Shown: piece by piece, positions 1-10,226 of the stretch
Position numbering within the stretch: the first letter of the stretch is position 1
Layout of the letters: each line of letters opens with the position of its first letter
NCBI GenBank assembly: GCA_963920575.1
Contig: OY986974.1
Location: forward strand, 20,254,248-20,318,247
Origin: Narthecium ossifragum
Taxonomy: Eukaryota > Streptophyta > Magnoliopsida > Dioscoreales > Nartheciaceae
DNA: 64,000 nucleotides
Direction: 5' to 3'
The notes under the pieces: model-generated
Seen by the model: the letters and a program-made list of their open reading frames with translations, nothing else
The model's database searches: none
Told to the model about the DNA's origin: nothing
Program-made: the position numbers and the translations under genes

Positions 1-540
1 CGTCGCCGATAAGTTCGTGAAGAAACTTTGTCTTTGAAAGACCGGCCTTCAAGACCCCCACGACCGCGCCACCTTCGATATCTCCCGCCAGATCTAAAGC
101 CCGACTTTCAAGTGACCCGGGACCAACGCGCCGCCGTCAACGCCGGGTCCGACCCCGAAGCCCCTAGCAGTTGAAGGCGCCATTTTGAACTCTGCTGACC
201 AGAGCAACCCGAGATCTGATCAGCGGGGGAGGAAAAGAACCGCCAGCGAGCCAGTGTGTTACGAGCGGTCTACTCGTGATCCTCTCGTAATGGGTCTCTA
301 CTGTCCAATCGATCAGAATCGGCCTTATCGGACTTGATTTGAGTCCAATTGGCTGAATTGGCTAGCTGGATCGGATCTGGCTTGAGCTGGATCGGATCTG
401 GCTGAGCCTGATTGGATGGGACTTGACTGGGTCAGGTCTGAATTGATCTGGATCAGGTGGACCAGGTTCAATTACTTGGATCTGGCTGAATCAGTGGTTG
501 GGCTGAACCGGACTGGACTTGACTGAACCAATTTGGTCTA
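1..540. repeat. Degenerate CTGG/GATCTGG-rich repeat region, no gene seen
   Basis: No intact reading frame or known domain is visible. From about 300 to 540 the sequence is a degenerate short repeat built from words such as GGATCTGGCTGA, CTGGATCGG and GGACTTGACTG. This looks like decayed satellite or LTR-derived DNA; the family cannot be named by eye. Confidence 0.4.
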
Positions 541-1140
541 GTGGCTTGAGGAATATCCGACGGCTGAGGATCGCCGGAGTGGATCGCCGGCGTAGGGGCG
601 GCGGCGGCGGTCGGAATAGTGGCAGGACGGGTCGCGGGTTGTTGGGGAAGAGATCCACCGGAGTGGATTGGTCGGAGGTGGGCTAAATCGGCGGGATCTA
701 GAGGTCGAGGGCGGCGGGGTTGGGTTCACCGGCGTCGGGGACGACGAGGGAGCTCGGCTGGGGCTTGGAGAGACAAGGAAGGTTTTAGGAGGGTTTAGGG
801 GTGAAATTGGGGACGGGCGTGGGGTTGACGGCGAAGGGGACGGAGGTCGGTTGCCGAGGAAGGCGCCGGAGACGGTGAAGGGCGACGGGAAGGGTATGGC
901 CGGAGTCGTGGGAGGTAGGGGGAGACGATGGCGGGTTTAGGTGGTAGCGGGGGTGGCCGGAGAGAGAACGGGAAGGATGCCGGCGGTAGCTAGGGTACGG
1001 GGGAGAGGAAGAAGATGAACAGTGACGATGACGTGGCGCTGACGTGGAGGAGAGAGAAAGTGACGGGGAAGGAAGATGAAGGTGAAGGCGATGCCGGCTG
1101 CGGAGAAGATGACCAGCGGGGAAGAAGGTGGATCTATGGT
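541..1140. other. GC-rich non-coding block, probably retroelement-derived
   Basis: A purine-rich, GC-rich stretch with many GGCGG and GGGGA words. Short open frames exist on both strands but have low complexity and match no family I recognise. The abrupt change to AT-rich DNA at about 1140 suggests an element boundary. This is inference from composition only. Confidence 0.3.
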
Positions 1141-1975
1141 GGATATCTGGTGGAAGCTATATTATCTCTACTCCTATGATAATTTATCAACTACTCCTAA
1201 TAATTCATAACTCTTCATTCATCATTCATCATCATAACCTAATACAAACTACTAACGTCCTTTTATAGAGATCTTGACAGAGTCCTAATCCACTAGAAAA
1301 ACCCCTTGCTTGATTAGCAAGTAATAAGGTTTCTGACTCAACTCAACTTCCTAACTTAAAGGGACTCTTAATTAATTCCTAACAATCAACTAGGACTCAA
1401 TAAAAGACTAATGATAAATACTAATTAAATACTCTAGTTTGAACTAGGGAAGTCCAATTCAAACTAGGAAAGAGGTTGAACCAGCTTAGTTCCTCTTCTG
1501 GGTTCGGGTCCAGTTGGTCGAGTCGGATCGACTCGTATCACAGTGGATGTCTCCATAGAGGCCTCCTCAGTTATCTCCCACCATCTGGCATTATTGGCTC
1601 CTCCTACGGTGAGGATCGGAGTTGGGGGGGTCGTGGGTTCCGGCGATGGGCGTGGCCGTGTGAGGAAGGGGCTGCGGTTGATCTCGACAGTGAGGAGATG
1701 TACCGGTGGAGGTTGTTCATGGGTGGAGTTGCGGAGGGACGGTGAGATCGCCAGCGTCAATCGCAAAGGCCGCTCGAAGCTTGGGATCACGATCATTGGA
1801 GGAGAACGAGGGGGGGGGGGGGGGAGAACGTGGGTGACGTGGCGAAGATTTAAGGCAATTGGGAGAAGGGGTTGATCTAACGGTTAAGATTAGTGGACTA
1901 TAAATAGAGGTGTCAATAAGGCTATGGCTTGATGTAGTGGGTGGTAAATGGAGATGATTGATGCTCAGCTATGCA
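1141..1975 (+). promoter_or_regulatory. AT-rich then GC-rich block with TATA-like box, possible decayed LTR
   Basis: AT-rich DNA (1141-1450) passes into a GC-rich part (1480-1870) that ends in a TATA-like CTATAAATAGA at about 1898-1908. A run of 15 G lies at 1810-1824. The TATA box after a GC-rich U3-like part resembles plant LTR promoters, but no matching partner LTR, primer-binding site or target duplication was found, so the assignment is tentative. Confidence 0.3.
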
Positions 1976-2301
1976 ACCAACTGGACACGATGTCCTTTTA
2001 ATTTATTGAAGGATAAGCTTCAATTAGGAATCTATTATGTCCATAGATATTCTAAATAAATAACACATTGTATATATTATATCCTATATTTCATCATTTT
2101 AAAATCTTTTGTTTGCTACATAAAATTTGATGATCATATATCACGTTTGGATTGATTTTCTAAATCATTGCCATCTTTTTATTGGGTAATTCATGTGTTT
2201 TGATCCAAGATATTAAACTTTTTAAAAATAGGGATACACTGGATATGAAAAGACATAAATTGATAGCAACCATGCAATTAAACCGGCACGGGAATCTACT
2301 A

Positions 2302-2341
<40 letters not shown>
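2302..2341. repeat. (AT)n microsatellite
   Basis: About 20 uninterrupted AT dinucleotides. The short ORFs that run through it on both strands (poly-Ile/Tyr) are artefacts of the repeat. Confidence 0.95.
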
Positions 2342-2343
<2 letters not shown>

Positions 2344-2439
2344 GCAAACTTATGTTCACCAAGAGCCTTTCTTCGTGATACCTCGCTCCTACCCTCATAA
2401 AAACTCACATTATCTTGAACTTATTTCAGAAAACAACCT

Positions 2440-2552
2440 TCAAATACTCTCTTCAACAACTAGCAAATGACCTTAATTCAGACACTCAAGACTAGCAAAT
2501 ACTTTCTTCAACTACCAGCAAATGACCTTCAGACACTCAAGACCAGCAAGTA
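2440..2552. repeat. Two-copy imperfect tandem repeat, unit about 55 bp
   Basis: Two adjacent copies share the words CAAATACT, CTTCAAC, AGCAAATGACCTT and CAGACACTCAAGAC in the same order. They differ by a few substitutions and a short deletion in the second copy. Non-coding. Confidence 0.75.
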
Positions 2553-2975
2553 CATGTCCCACGCATGTCCCACCCTCAGTTTTTATTTCTTAGAAGTTCT
2601 CTCCGTTTCATGACATCAGCTCTGGAGAACATAAAATTGCAGCCTAGTCTTTTGCAATCGCAGGGTCTCCAATTAAGCATATAAATTTCACCCTGCGAGT
2701 TAAATGCAGATTGCATATAAACAAGTTTTCCAAGGTTTTGAAGGACCCAAAATATGTCAATCTTCTACACAAGATTTGCATTAGATTTCATTAAGGAAAA
2801 AAACAAAATTATGCAGGAAGAACGAAAGTAAGACAATAAGGAACTTTGATACTCTTTTAATTAACCTATGCATCCAAACATTAGGTAATAATTTTTTTCT
2901 AAAAAAAAGGATAAAAAGATAAAGGCGAATAGGTTCTCACTTATGTAGCCCCTCTCCTTTCCTAGCTAGTCTTAA

Positions 2976-3189
2976 AGGCCTTGTCTGGTATAGGGTTAAT
3001 CTATTTCGAAATAAGGAATTCTGGAGTTAGAAAAAATGAGAATAAAACAGTAATGATTAATTGGAATAAAAAAAATAGAGTAGTAGTGGTAAGTGAAATG
3101 TGAATGTGAATAAATGAGTAATAATTATTTAAAATAGAAAAAAATATTTGAAAATAAATATGAAACTTACTTCCATACCAAACGAGGCC
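2976..3189. mobile_element. Tourist-like MITE (about 214 bp)
   Basis: The ends form an imperfect terminal inverted repeat: GGCCTTGTCTGGTAT at the left, and GGCCTCGTTTGGTAT as the reverse complement of the right end (13 of 15 positions agree). TAA flanks both sides, as expected for the 3-bp target duplication of PIF/Harbinger-derived Tourist MITEs, with one extra A of uncertainty at the left boundary. The interior is AT-rich and non-coding. Confidence 0.65.
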
Positions 3190-3658
3190 TAAGTGATAGA
3201 GAAGAAGACAATGAGAGGCCAACCTAAAAATCAAGATTCAGCATTAATAGAAGGTTCTTGGCTCATTCAGAAGCTAGCTACAAAGAGTTACTGGCGCATC
3301 AAAATGAAAATTAAAGAAAGATACACATCGGAAAGATTATGAACCCAACATCCTGAAAACATGGTCCTCGTCGATGGAGATAATGGAAGCAGTCTGCTTG
3401 TGAATATACTATTGACAGCCAAATCAAAACCCTTTGGATGATGCATATTTGGTCAGCTATAAATTGAAATACAATAGGAGAGAGCGAGGGGATGACGGGG
3501 CTTCCAGCATGACCGAGGAGATGTCAGAGAAGGTGACCGACCCCCGAACTCGGAAAAAAAAGGGAGCGTGGAGATGACGGCATCGCTGGGCTTCATTCTG
3601 ACGATCGGAGAGGCGACGGTGAGAGAGTAATTATTCTCATAAATCCGTTAAACACTTA

Positions 3659-3824
3659 GGTCTATTTTTCTATTCCAAGTAATTATTATTTATTTATTAT
3701 TATTTTATTTATCACAATCATTTTATTTTATTTTATTCTAAGTAATTATTATTATTTTATTTATATATTTTTTAATCTCAAAATTTCTTATTTAGAATAG
3801 ACTAATTATATACTAAACGAGACC
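3659..3824. mobile_element. Short Tourist-like MITE (about 166 bp)
   Basis: Left end GGTCTATTTT and right end (reverse complement) GGTCTCGTTTAG form a short imperfect terminal inverted repeat, flanked by TTA on both sides. The interior is almost pure AT with TTATTATTTTATTTAT words. The match is short, so confidence is moderate. Confidence 0.5.
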
Positions 3825-4734
3825 TTAATATTAAAAATGATTCAAAACGTGGTCACAATCGAGCATGTCTCCGTGGATACAAATCTTTTTCCTTATCCGA
3901 TTTCCGAGGTAAAATCCATTTATAAATTCAATGCCCAGCTCACATGGATGTAACAGCTGCAGCTGATAAGCACTGAATATATAATATGTGCATGATTGCG
4001 ATGGTCGTTGGGAGGATTGGTTTAATCAAATAGGCAGCCCCCCCAAATGGACGGTAGGAATCCATAACATCCAGCATTGACTATTCGAAGCCTATTTTGA
4101 AGTCAATTTGTTTTCTAAGCTGCTTTTAGAGTTTTATAGAATTAATTACCAGGTCGGAAAGAACTCAAGCTATAAAGGAAGAGGATAGGCCTTGCAGTGG
4201 AGAAAGACAAACGGTTGAAGTAGCTAGAAGAAGGAACACTTGTCAATTGCAGGTATTTGTGATCAAGACTTGTATTCCTTAGTTATTCATTGCACCTAAG
4301 TTTTCTCTTTTGAAATTCTGGATGGATTTCCTTTCTGTTTACAGCCTTAGCTATAGATTTCGTAGCCTTATTCTGGAATTTCCTTGTCCCTCTGCAAAAT
4401 ATTTCATGTTTTAATTATGTAGGTGCAATAGTCACTTTACAAAGATACAATTGCAGATCGAATTGAATGGATATTCAAGTCATGATTTCCAACTCATAAT
4501 TTTGAAATTGAGGCCTTTTTTGAACTTTTTTTTTTGTATGTATGGATATTTTGGAGGGTATATATTATTTTTTGAGAATATTATATTTTGGATGTGGTCA
4601 CGGACACATGCAAAACTGAGATGTTTTGCTAGGCATGTATGTAACATTCGACTTTGCGTGGGTCTTTATATAATTAAGACCTTTTTTTAAACAGGATGTG
4701 TGTGTAAAATTAGTGTATAAAATAAGGTGGGTTA
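3825..4734. other. AT-rich intergenic DNA, no gene seen
   Basis: No long ORF, known motif or RNA gene is apparent. Only short chance ORFs occur. Confidence 0.5.
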
Positions 4735-5230
4735 TGACGTGACATCTGAGTCATATATATACACATGTGACATAGGGTTGTAACCATATAGAGAGAGAGT
4801 GGGGTGGGGGGGGGGGGGAGAAGGGGTAGTGGCGGGTGGGTGATTGCTTGTGTTAGGTGGCATGGGGGTCCATCTAGTCTTTTATATATAACATGATGGT
4901 TATAACTTAACCATCTTGTTGTTCTACGTGGAGTTTACGTGGAGGGAGGAATACTAGGGGAGGGGGAAAGTTATGGGGGAGAGAGGTGGGTTAATGGGGG
5001 GTTACTGTGGAGAGGGGGAGAGAGAAGGGAAGAGAGATGAGGGGTAGTGGGTGATTATCCTGTCAGGTGACATGAGGCCTACTAGTCTCTTATATAAAGT
5101 AGGATGGTTACAAGTTAAAGTTAACCAATTTTCTTTATCCTACATGAAGCCTGTATGAAGAGGGGAATAGTGGGGGTGGGGGGGAGTGGGGAAGTTAGTG
5201 TGGGGGGGAGAAAGAGGGGTTAGTGGGGAG
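4735..5230. repeat. G-rich imperfect tandem duplication, unit about 215 bp
   Basis: Two diverged copies follow each other (from about 4829 and about 5041). Each has a GTGGGTGATT start, a (T)AGTCT.TTATATA block, a GATGGTTA motif and a G-rich tail with GTGGGG runs. A related third block occurs far away at about 55130-55320. The origin may be a non-autonomous transposon; no target duplication is recognised. The run of more than ten G at about 4805-4820 could form G-quadruplex DNA. Confidence 0.55.
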
Positions 5231-5240
5231 TTACAAAGGA

Positions 5241-6789
5241 GAATTTTTTGCGTTTTTCATACCCCCAAAGATGGCTTTTTGCGTTTCTATCCCCTTTCCT
5301 TGTTTGTTTGCATGTTCATATCCCTCAGCCAATGAAATGACTATTATACATCTCAGTCATATGACGTGACATGTCATTTAATGAGACGATGACGGGGACG
5401 ACAAGCGAAGACTGGTGTCAGGGGTATTAATTACGCCACACGTGGCGAGCAACGTGTTTCCCATGCGTGGTTAGGCGCGTTTCAATGCTTGGTTAGACGA
5501 GTTTCTATGCGTGGTTACCAAGTCTTCCTGCGCAACGTGTTTCCCATGCCTGGTTAGGTGGGTTTCTATGCATGGTTAGGGGAGTTTCTATGCATGGTTA
5601 TCAAGCCTTCATGCGGTTGTATTAGGGGCATTAATAACCTCCACGTGGCAACATCTTATTAGCCAATAGCAAAAGAATACTCTGATGCATTAAATGCAAC
5701 GCATGCGTAAGAAGAGATGCACATTAAATACTCTGTCGCATTATCACGCGTGGTTATCCCTATACACGCGTAGAAAGTATGATAATATCGTAAGAAAACA
5801 ATACTTGCGTTTATCAAATGTCGGATAAATACGTATAAAAAACACATAAACACGCATATGTTTGTTTACGCGTTGTTAAGGTGTTTTCTATGTGCTATTT
5901 AACAAATGGATCAATACTTAACATGTTCTGAATCAAACAATTTTCCAAGATTAAGTCCCTTTGACATTGAAATGAGTTTGAATGCATTCATAGCCACTGG
6001 TTGTTCTTCCTTCTTCTCTTTCAAATTTTGTTCTTGTTTCACATGTGAAATATCTATTGTTGATTCAATTTCTTCATAAACATTTGATGACCATAATATA
6101 GTTGTAGAAATTAAGAATAAAACTTTTACATGTTAAGTATTGATCCCTTTGTTAAATAACGCATAGAAAATACCTTAATAACGCGTAAATAAACATATAT
6201 GTGTTTATGTGTTTTTTATACTTATTTATCCGACATTTGAGAACGCGAGTATTGTTTTCGTGCGACATTAACATACTTTCTACGCGCGTATAGTGATAAC
6301 CACGCGTGGTAATGCGACAGAGTATTTAATGCGCATGTCTTCTCACGCATGTGTCGCATTTAATGCGTCAAAGTATTCTTTTGTTATTAACTAATAAGAT
6401 GTTGCCACGTGGAGGGGTCATTATTGCCCCTAATACAATCGAAGGAAGGCTTGGTAATAACATATAGAAACTCGCTTAACCACGCATGGAAAACACATTG
6501 CGCATGTAGGCTTGGTAACCACACATAGAAAATCGCCTAACCACACATAAAAACGCGTCTGACCACGCTTGGAAAAACATGTTGCTTGCCACGTATAGCG
6601 TAATTAATGTCCAGCTGACACCAGTCTTCTCTTGTCGTCGTTGTCGCATTAAATGCCATGCCACGTCATATGGCTGAGGGGTATAACAATCATTTTATTG
6701 ACTGAGGGGTATAAACCTGCAAACAAACAATGAGAGGGGATGGAAATGCAAAAAACCATCTTTGGGGGTATGGAAATGCAAAACAATTC
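5241..6789. mobile_element. Pack-MULE-like foldback element with long inverted arms
   Basis: Two arms of roughly 660-690 bp (5241-5926 and 6127-6789) are inverted copies of each other at about 85% identity by eye. Both ends carry CATACCCCCAAAGATGG. The flanks TTACAAAGGA (5231-5240) and TTACAATAGA (6790-6799) match at 8 of 10 positions, consistent with an aged 9-10 bp Mutator-type target duplication. The arms contain internal short repeats (GCGTGGTTAGG, GTTTCTATGC). The loop (5927-6126) is a captured host-gene fragment (see next entry). No transposase is encoded, so it is non-autonomous. Long TIRs plus captured coding DNA is the definition of a Pack-MULE; the family call rests on structure only. 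Confidence 0.8.
5925..6093 (-). pseudogene. Captured CIPK (CBL-interacting kinase) fragment with NAF motif
   Basis: On the minus strand an open frame of about 56 codons reads into a lysine/glutamate-rich linker (KQEQNLKEKKEEQ), then PVAMNAFKLISMSKGLNL, then GKLFDSE. The asparagine-alanine-phenylalanine core followed by I-S and a GLNL-LF tail is the NAF/FISL autoinhibitory motif. In plants this is found in CIPK/SnRK3 kinases, where it binds CBL calcium sensors. Only this linker region is present: the kinase domain and the phosphatase-interaction motif are absent. It fills most of the 200-bp loop between the two inverted arms and stops where the arms begin. There is no start codon of its own and no obvious promoter, so it is a captured fragment. 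Confidence 0.85.
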
Positions 6790-6799
6790 TTACAATAGA

Positions 6800-7060
6800 G
6801 GGGGAGCAAGAGGAGGGTGGCCGGTGGTTGCCTCAAAGGTGCCAACTAATTTATATATAGGCTAAAGTATGCGTTTGGTACCTGGGTTTTCAGGCAAATT
6901 TTTATATGATACCTGTGTTTTAAAAAGTAAACATTGAATACCTATGTTTCTCGAACCATTTTAAATTGATGCCTCCGTCCACCTGCCGTCTGCCGATCTA
7001 ACGGCGGACCGAGCGAACCGGGACGGACCGGTCGAGTCGGCTGACCAGACCTCCGCTTCC
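6800..7060. other. Repeat-like DNA preceding the PPR fragment
   Basis: Contains a loosely repeated phrase (GGTACCTGGGTTTTC, GATACCTGTGTTTTA, GAATACCTATGTTTC), then GC-rich DNA leading into the PPR reading frame. No gene seen. The triplicated phrase is typical of the ends of some plant DNA transposons, which raises the possibility that the PPR fragment is itself captured. Confidence 0.4.
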
Positions 7061-7064
7061 TCCC

Positions 7065-7398
7065 GTGTCCCTTCCTCCCAAGCAAATCCACCATACACGT
7101 GTCCCCTCCTACGCCTCGCTCCTCGACGGCATCTCTGTCGCCAAAGACCTCCTTGCTCTCCTCCACGCCCACGCTTGCCTCCTCACCGCCGGCCTCTCTT
7201 CACACGCCTCCCTCCACTTCAAGCTATGCTCCACCTACGCTCGCTGCCGCGTTCTCACTTCCGCCCATCTCCTCCTCTCCTCCACCCCCCGTCGTCCGGC
7301 TTTCCTCTTCAACTCTCTACTCCGCTCCCACGCCGCCTTCTCCCATCCTCTCCAGGCTCTTTTAGTCCTCCACCTATTGCTCTGCCGTGGCCATCCCA
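7065..7398 (+). pseudogene. Pentatricopeptide-repeat (PPR) protein, N-terminal part, interrupted
   Basis: The frame encodes about 111 residues with the pattern typical of plant PPR proteins of organelles: LLALLHAHACLLTAGL, then LHFKLCSTYARC, SAHLLLSSTPRR, and AFLFNSLLRSHA with HPLQALLVLHLLL. This corresponds to the first two or so repeats. Such proteins bind organellar RNA and act in editing, splicing or stability. No ATG lies in frame near 7065; the frame opens at a GTG, so the true start is missing or further upstream. The frame is cut at 7399 by a 2.5-kb solo LTR. After the LTR the flank resumes for only 22 bp beyond the target duplication before an assembly gap, so the remaining repeats cannot be seen. 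Confidence 0.75.
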
Positions 7399-9900
7399 TG
7401 TGAGAACCCGTCCCTCTACTCCTGGGTCGATCGGTTGGGTCGGGCCCGTGGCTCGTTGGTTTGTTTCGCGTCGAGCGCGCGATCCGGTGGATCGTATTGT
7501 TTCTTGGACCGCAAGGGCAATTTGATAAATTACGCCTTGTTGGTTTGTTTCACACTCGCGTGTGCACACACTGACCTTGTCTGTGTTCGTGTTTGTTAGA
7601 ATGGCTAGGTGAACCCGAGATCGGAAGATCTGAGCTTGGGCTTGTGTTTTAGCCCAAGTTTGCCTTTCTGGGCGAAGGAGATCGATCTGGATTGCTAATG
7701 AGATCGATCTGACATGCTTTGAAGATCGATCGCTTAGTGCAGAAGGTTTTGGGGCTGTTTGCGGCTCGGGAGCGATCGATCGCTCGTAGGAGCGATCGAT
7801 CGGACTCGTGATCAAACAGTCGGTGGGTTTTTCTCTTCCGTGATGACGGCAGCCGACCATCGTTTTCCCCTGTCAGGGGAGGGAGGACTTTCCCTCCCCT
7901 CCCCCAGGCTTTCCTCCGTCTTTCCTGGCTTTCCCCCGAGCTTTTCCCTTCTTCTTCTTCCCTCTCCTCTCTTCTCTTCTTCTTCTTTTCTTTCTCTTCT
8001 TCCCGCGGTGCTCTGTTTCTTCTCTTCTCCGCCGGCGACCTTGTTTTCTTCCGTTCTCCCTCCTCCGGCCACCGATTTTGGCGTTCCAAAGCTTGTTGGA
8101 TTCGTGGAGACGAGAGGAACATTGCTGAGGTGGTTTGGAGTCATGTTAGTGACTGGTTTGCGAGGGATCAACCGAGGAATGCGCTGTTGGGTAGGTTCTT
8201 CTACCTACATGTGTTCTTAAGTGGGTTTCGCGTGATCCAGCCGTTGGATCTGTTGATCTTCTTGTTATTAGATGCATGTTGCCTAGTAGAATAACTGATC
8301 TAAGTTTCATGTTAATCAGTTGAGATTTGAGTAGGTTTATTACATGATTAAGCTCGGATTCTCTGTTTTTATGCTGTTCTTGAGAAACAGCCGGCTTGCG
8401 GCGCGTTTTCCGGCCGGCGAGTACATGATCTTGGCTTTTGCTAAACATACGAGTTGTAGATCACTTCGTTAGCTTTCCATTCCATCGTGTTTCGTATTTT
8501 TCCGATTTTTGTACGATTTCTTATGAATTGTTTGCTGGAGGGCTGCGTTGCAGCAATTAATTAGAAAGTTAGTTTTGATTAGTGGTTTTCATTAGCGTTT
8601 TCCCGTTAATCCAACCGTTGGATGATTCTGGATTTTGGATATGTTAATCCATACATGTAGCTCTACGGGTGGCTAAGTTGGATCTTGAATCCGACGTCGT
8701 TTGGACGTCGGATCGACCAGATCAAATAGCCCCTAGTAGAGAACATTTGGTGTTTTAAAATATAATATTATATGTCGAATTATAATATTATATTTCTACT
8801 GTTCATGAGCTGTTTTCGGGGTTGCTTCCCGTTGCAGGAGTCTGCGGTCGACGGTCAGGGTACCGTCGTAATGCCGGGACCCGCTGCGGATCGGCTGGCA
8901 GCGGTTGGTGGTACCGCTGCAGTGATCCAGTAGACTTATATGATGTTTGCCATACTGTTGCATGCATATCTCCTGTTTGTGTATGTCATAGCATGCATTG
9001 TTGATTGTGCATTAGTTGCATTGGTTAAGGCGTGGGTGATCCTTGGGTCGCCGTCCCGAGGCTAGAAGCTCGGACTTAGCCCTAGGACCGGGGTTGGGTA
9101 GTTTAGACCCGGTTTGAATGGTGGTGTCCAGTCGATTCGATGATAGGCTTAGAGGACTGGTACACCTGATGCTTGATGTTTGTAGAGGTCGTGTCGGCCT
9201 CAAGTCAGGTGTTGAGGATGCCACCAATGACGGGTCTTATTCTTTGGGCAGTGTCCATTTCTGCCAGTAGGGGCATCAGTGTGGGCCCATGGCGAGTTGG
9301 GTGACCACAGCTGAAACCCTACGACACTAGGTGTATCCAGGATGGGCCCAGTCCGTTGGGGTGACCATGATTGGATATGCCTAGAGATCACCGGTGAATG
9401 GTAATGGGACCATTGTAGCTCACTCGAGTCTGGCTTGAGGGCGACACTGTTGCGTTTCCCTCTTCCTTCTGTGTGGCGTAGTGTAGATCCCTACTGAGCT
9501 TAGTGCTCACACCTACCCGGGCTGCGTTTTGCAGGTGTAGGCGTCAGTTCCTCTTCTGTGGCCCCTACCGGGCAGTTGGTCGGCGGTGCGGCAGCGCCTG
9601 GTGGACTTTGAGAGGTGGTGATCGTTTACTGCTTTTATCCTATGTTAGATAGTCTCCTACGGGAGTAATGCTGTATTTGAACTCCCCCCTCTCCGAGGAT
9701 TATGTATATTAAACCTTTTGAGTTTTAATCTGTGGTTCGAGGCTTCTTTATTATATTGTCTTTTAAATTGAGGGTGCTTTTGGCGATTTGTTAGGGAGAC
9801 CAATAGGTTAGAGGGAACCCTCGCCGTTCTTTGCCGCGTTTTGTAGGTTCCGGTTCGCGTCGCCAGGCCCGGTTGGGCTTTCGCGGGTCGGGGCGCGACA
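7399..9900 (+). mobile_element. Solo LTR A of a large-LTR Ty3/gypsy-type element (2502 bp)
   Basis: Starts TGTGAGAACCCGTCC and ends GGTCGGGGCGCGACA, that is TG..CA. It is flanked on both sides by the 5-bp duplication TCCCA (7394-7398 and 9901-9905). A second LTR of the same family lies at 19300-21865, sharing the start (CCCGTCCCTC), internal words (AGATCGGAAGATC, CTACCCGGG) and the end (GGGTCGGGG). No internal domain, primer-binding site or second LTR follows, so this is a recombination-derived solo LTR. LTRs of about 2.4 kb are known from del/Tekay chromoviruses of monocots, which is the closest guess. The insertion splits a PPR reading frame. Confidence 0.85.
7675..7815. repeat. GATCGATC palindrome cluster inside solo LTR A
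   Basis: Within about 140 bp there are several GATCGATC-centred words, including the perfect 14-bp palindrome AGCGATCGATCGCT at 7771-7784 and close variants nearby. Similar clusters, with different flanking letters, occur in the other LTR families of this window. Confidence 0.8.
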
Positions 9901-9927
9901 TCCCATGTCTCTCCTATCCCTCCCACC

Positions 9928-10127
9928 NNNNNNNNNNNNNNNNNNNNNNNNNNNNNNNNNNNNNNNNNNNNNNNNNNNNNNNNNNNNNNNNNNNNNNNNN
10001 NNNNNNNNNNNNNNNNNNNNNNNNNNNNNNNNNNNNNNNNNNNNNNNNNNNNNNNNNNNNNNNNNNNNNNNNNNNNNNNNNNNNNNNNNNNNNNNNNNNN
10101 NNNNNNNNNNNNNNNNNNNNNNNNNNN
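9928..10127. other. Assembly gap (200 N)
   Basis: A run of exactly 200 N, a conventional gap size, so the real distance is unknown. The flanks (PPR fragment on the left, bHLH exon on the right) need not be neighbours at this spacing. Confidence 0.99.
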
Positions 10128-10226
10128 CCCATTAAAACCAATCGATTCATGTCGATTTGATATATAGCAGTTAGTTATAACTATTTGCATTTATCAATGC
10201 TCATAACGTAATTCGATGCATGACAG

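Larger units (their letters stand above)
1976..2975. other. AT-rich intergenic DNA with short repeats, no gene seen
   Basis: No coding potential beyond short chance ORFs. It contains an (AT)n microsatellite at 2302-2341 and an imperfect tandem duplication at about 2440-2552, annotated separately. Confidence 0.5.

Noticed and set aside
668..940. Gly/Arg-rich 90-codon ORF on the plus strand
   Set aside because: Low-complexity translation of a GC-rich purine block, with an overlapping ORF on the other strand. No domain or splice context.
2160..2408. Overlapping ORFs on both strands with poly-Tyr/Ile stretches
   Set aside because: They are translations of the (AT)n microsatellite.
5659..6664. 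Minus-strand ORFs in the arms of the foldback element
   Set aside because: They lie in the non-coding inverted arms, occur in mirrored form and show no protein family pattern.
7309..8220. Long ORFs (up to 183 codons) on both strands inside solo LTR A
   Set aside because: They cross the PPR/LTR boundary or follow CT-rich repeats; the translations are Arg/Glu- or Ser/Pro-rich shadows without domains.
7399..9900. Possibility that LTRs A and B are complete small retroelements
   Set aside because: Each is a single TG..CA unit with 5-bp duplications at its own ends and no internal primer site, polypurine tract or second LTR. Solo LTR is the simpler reading.
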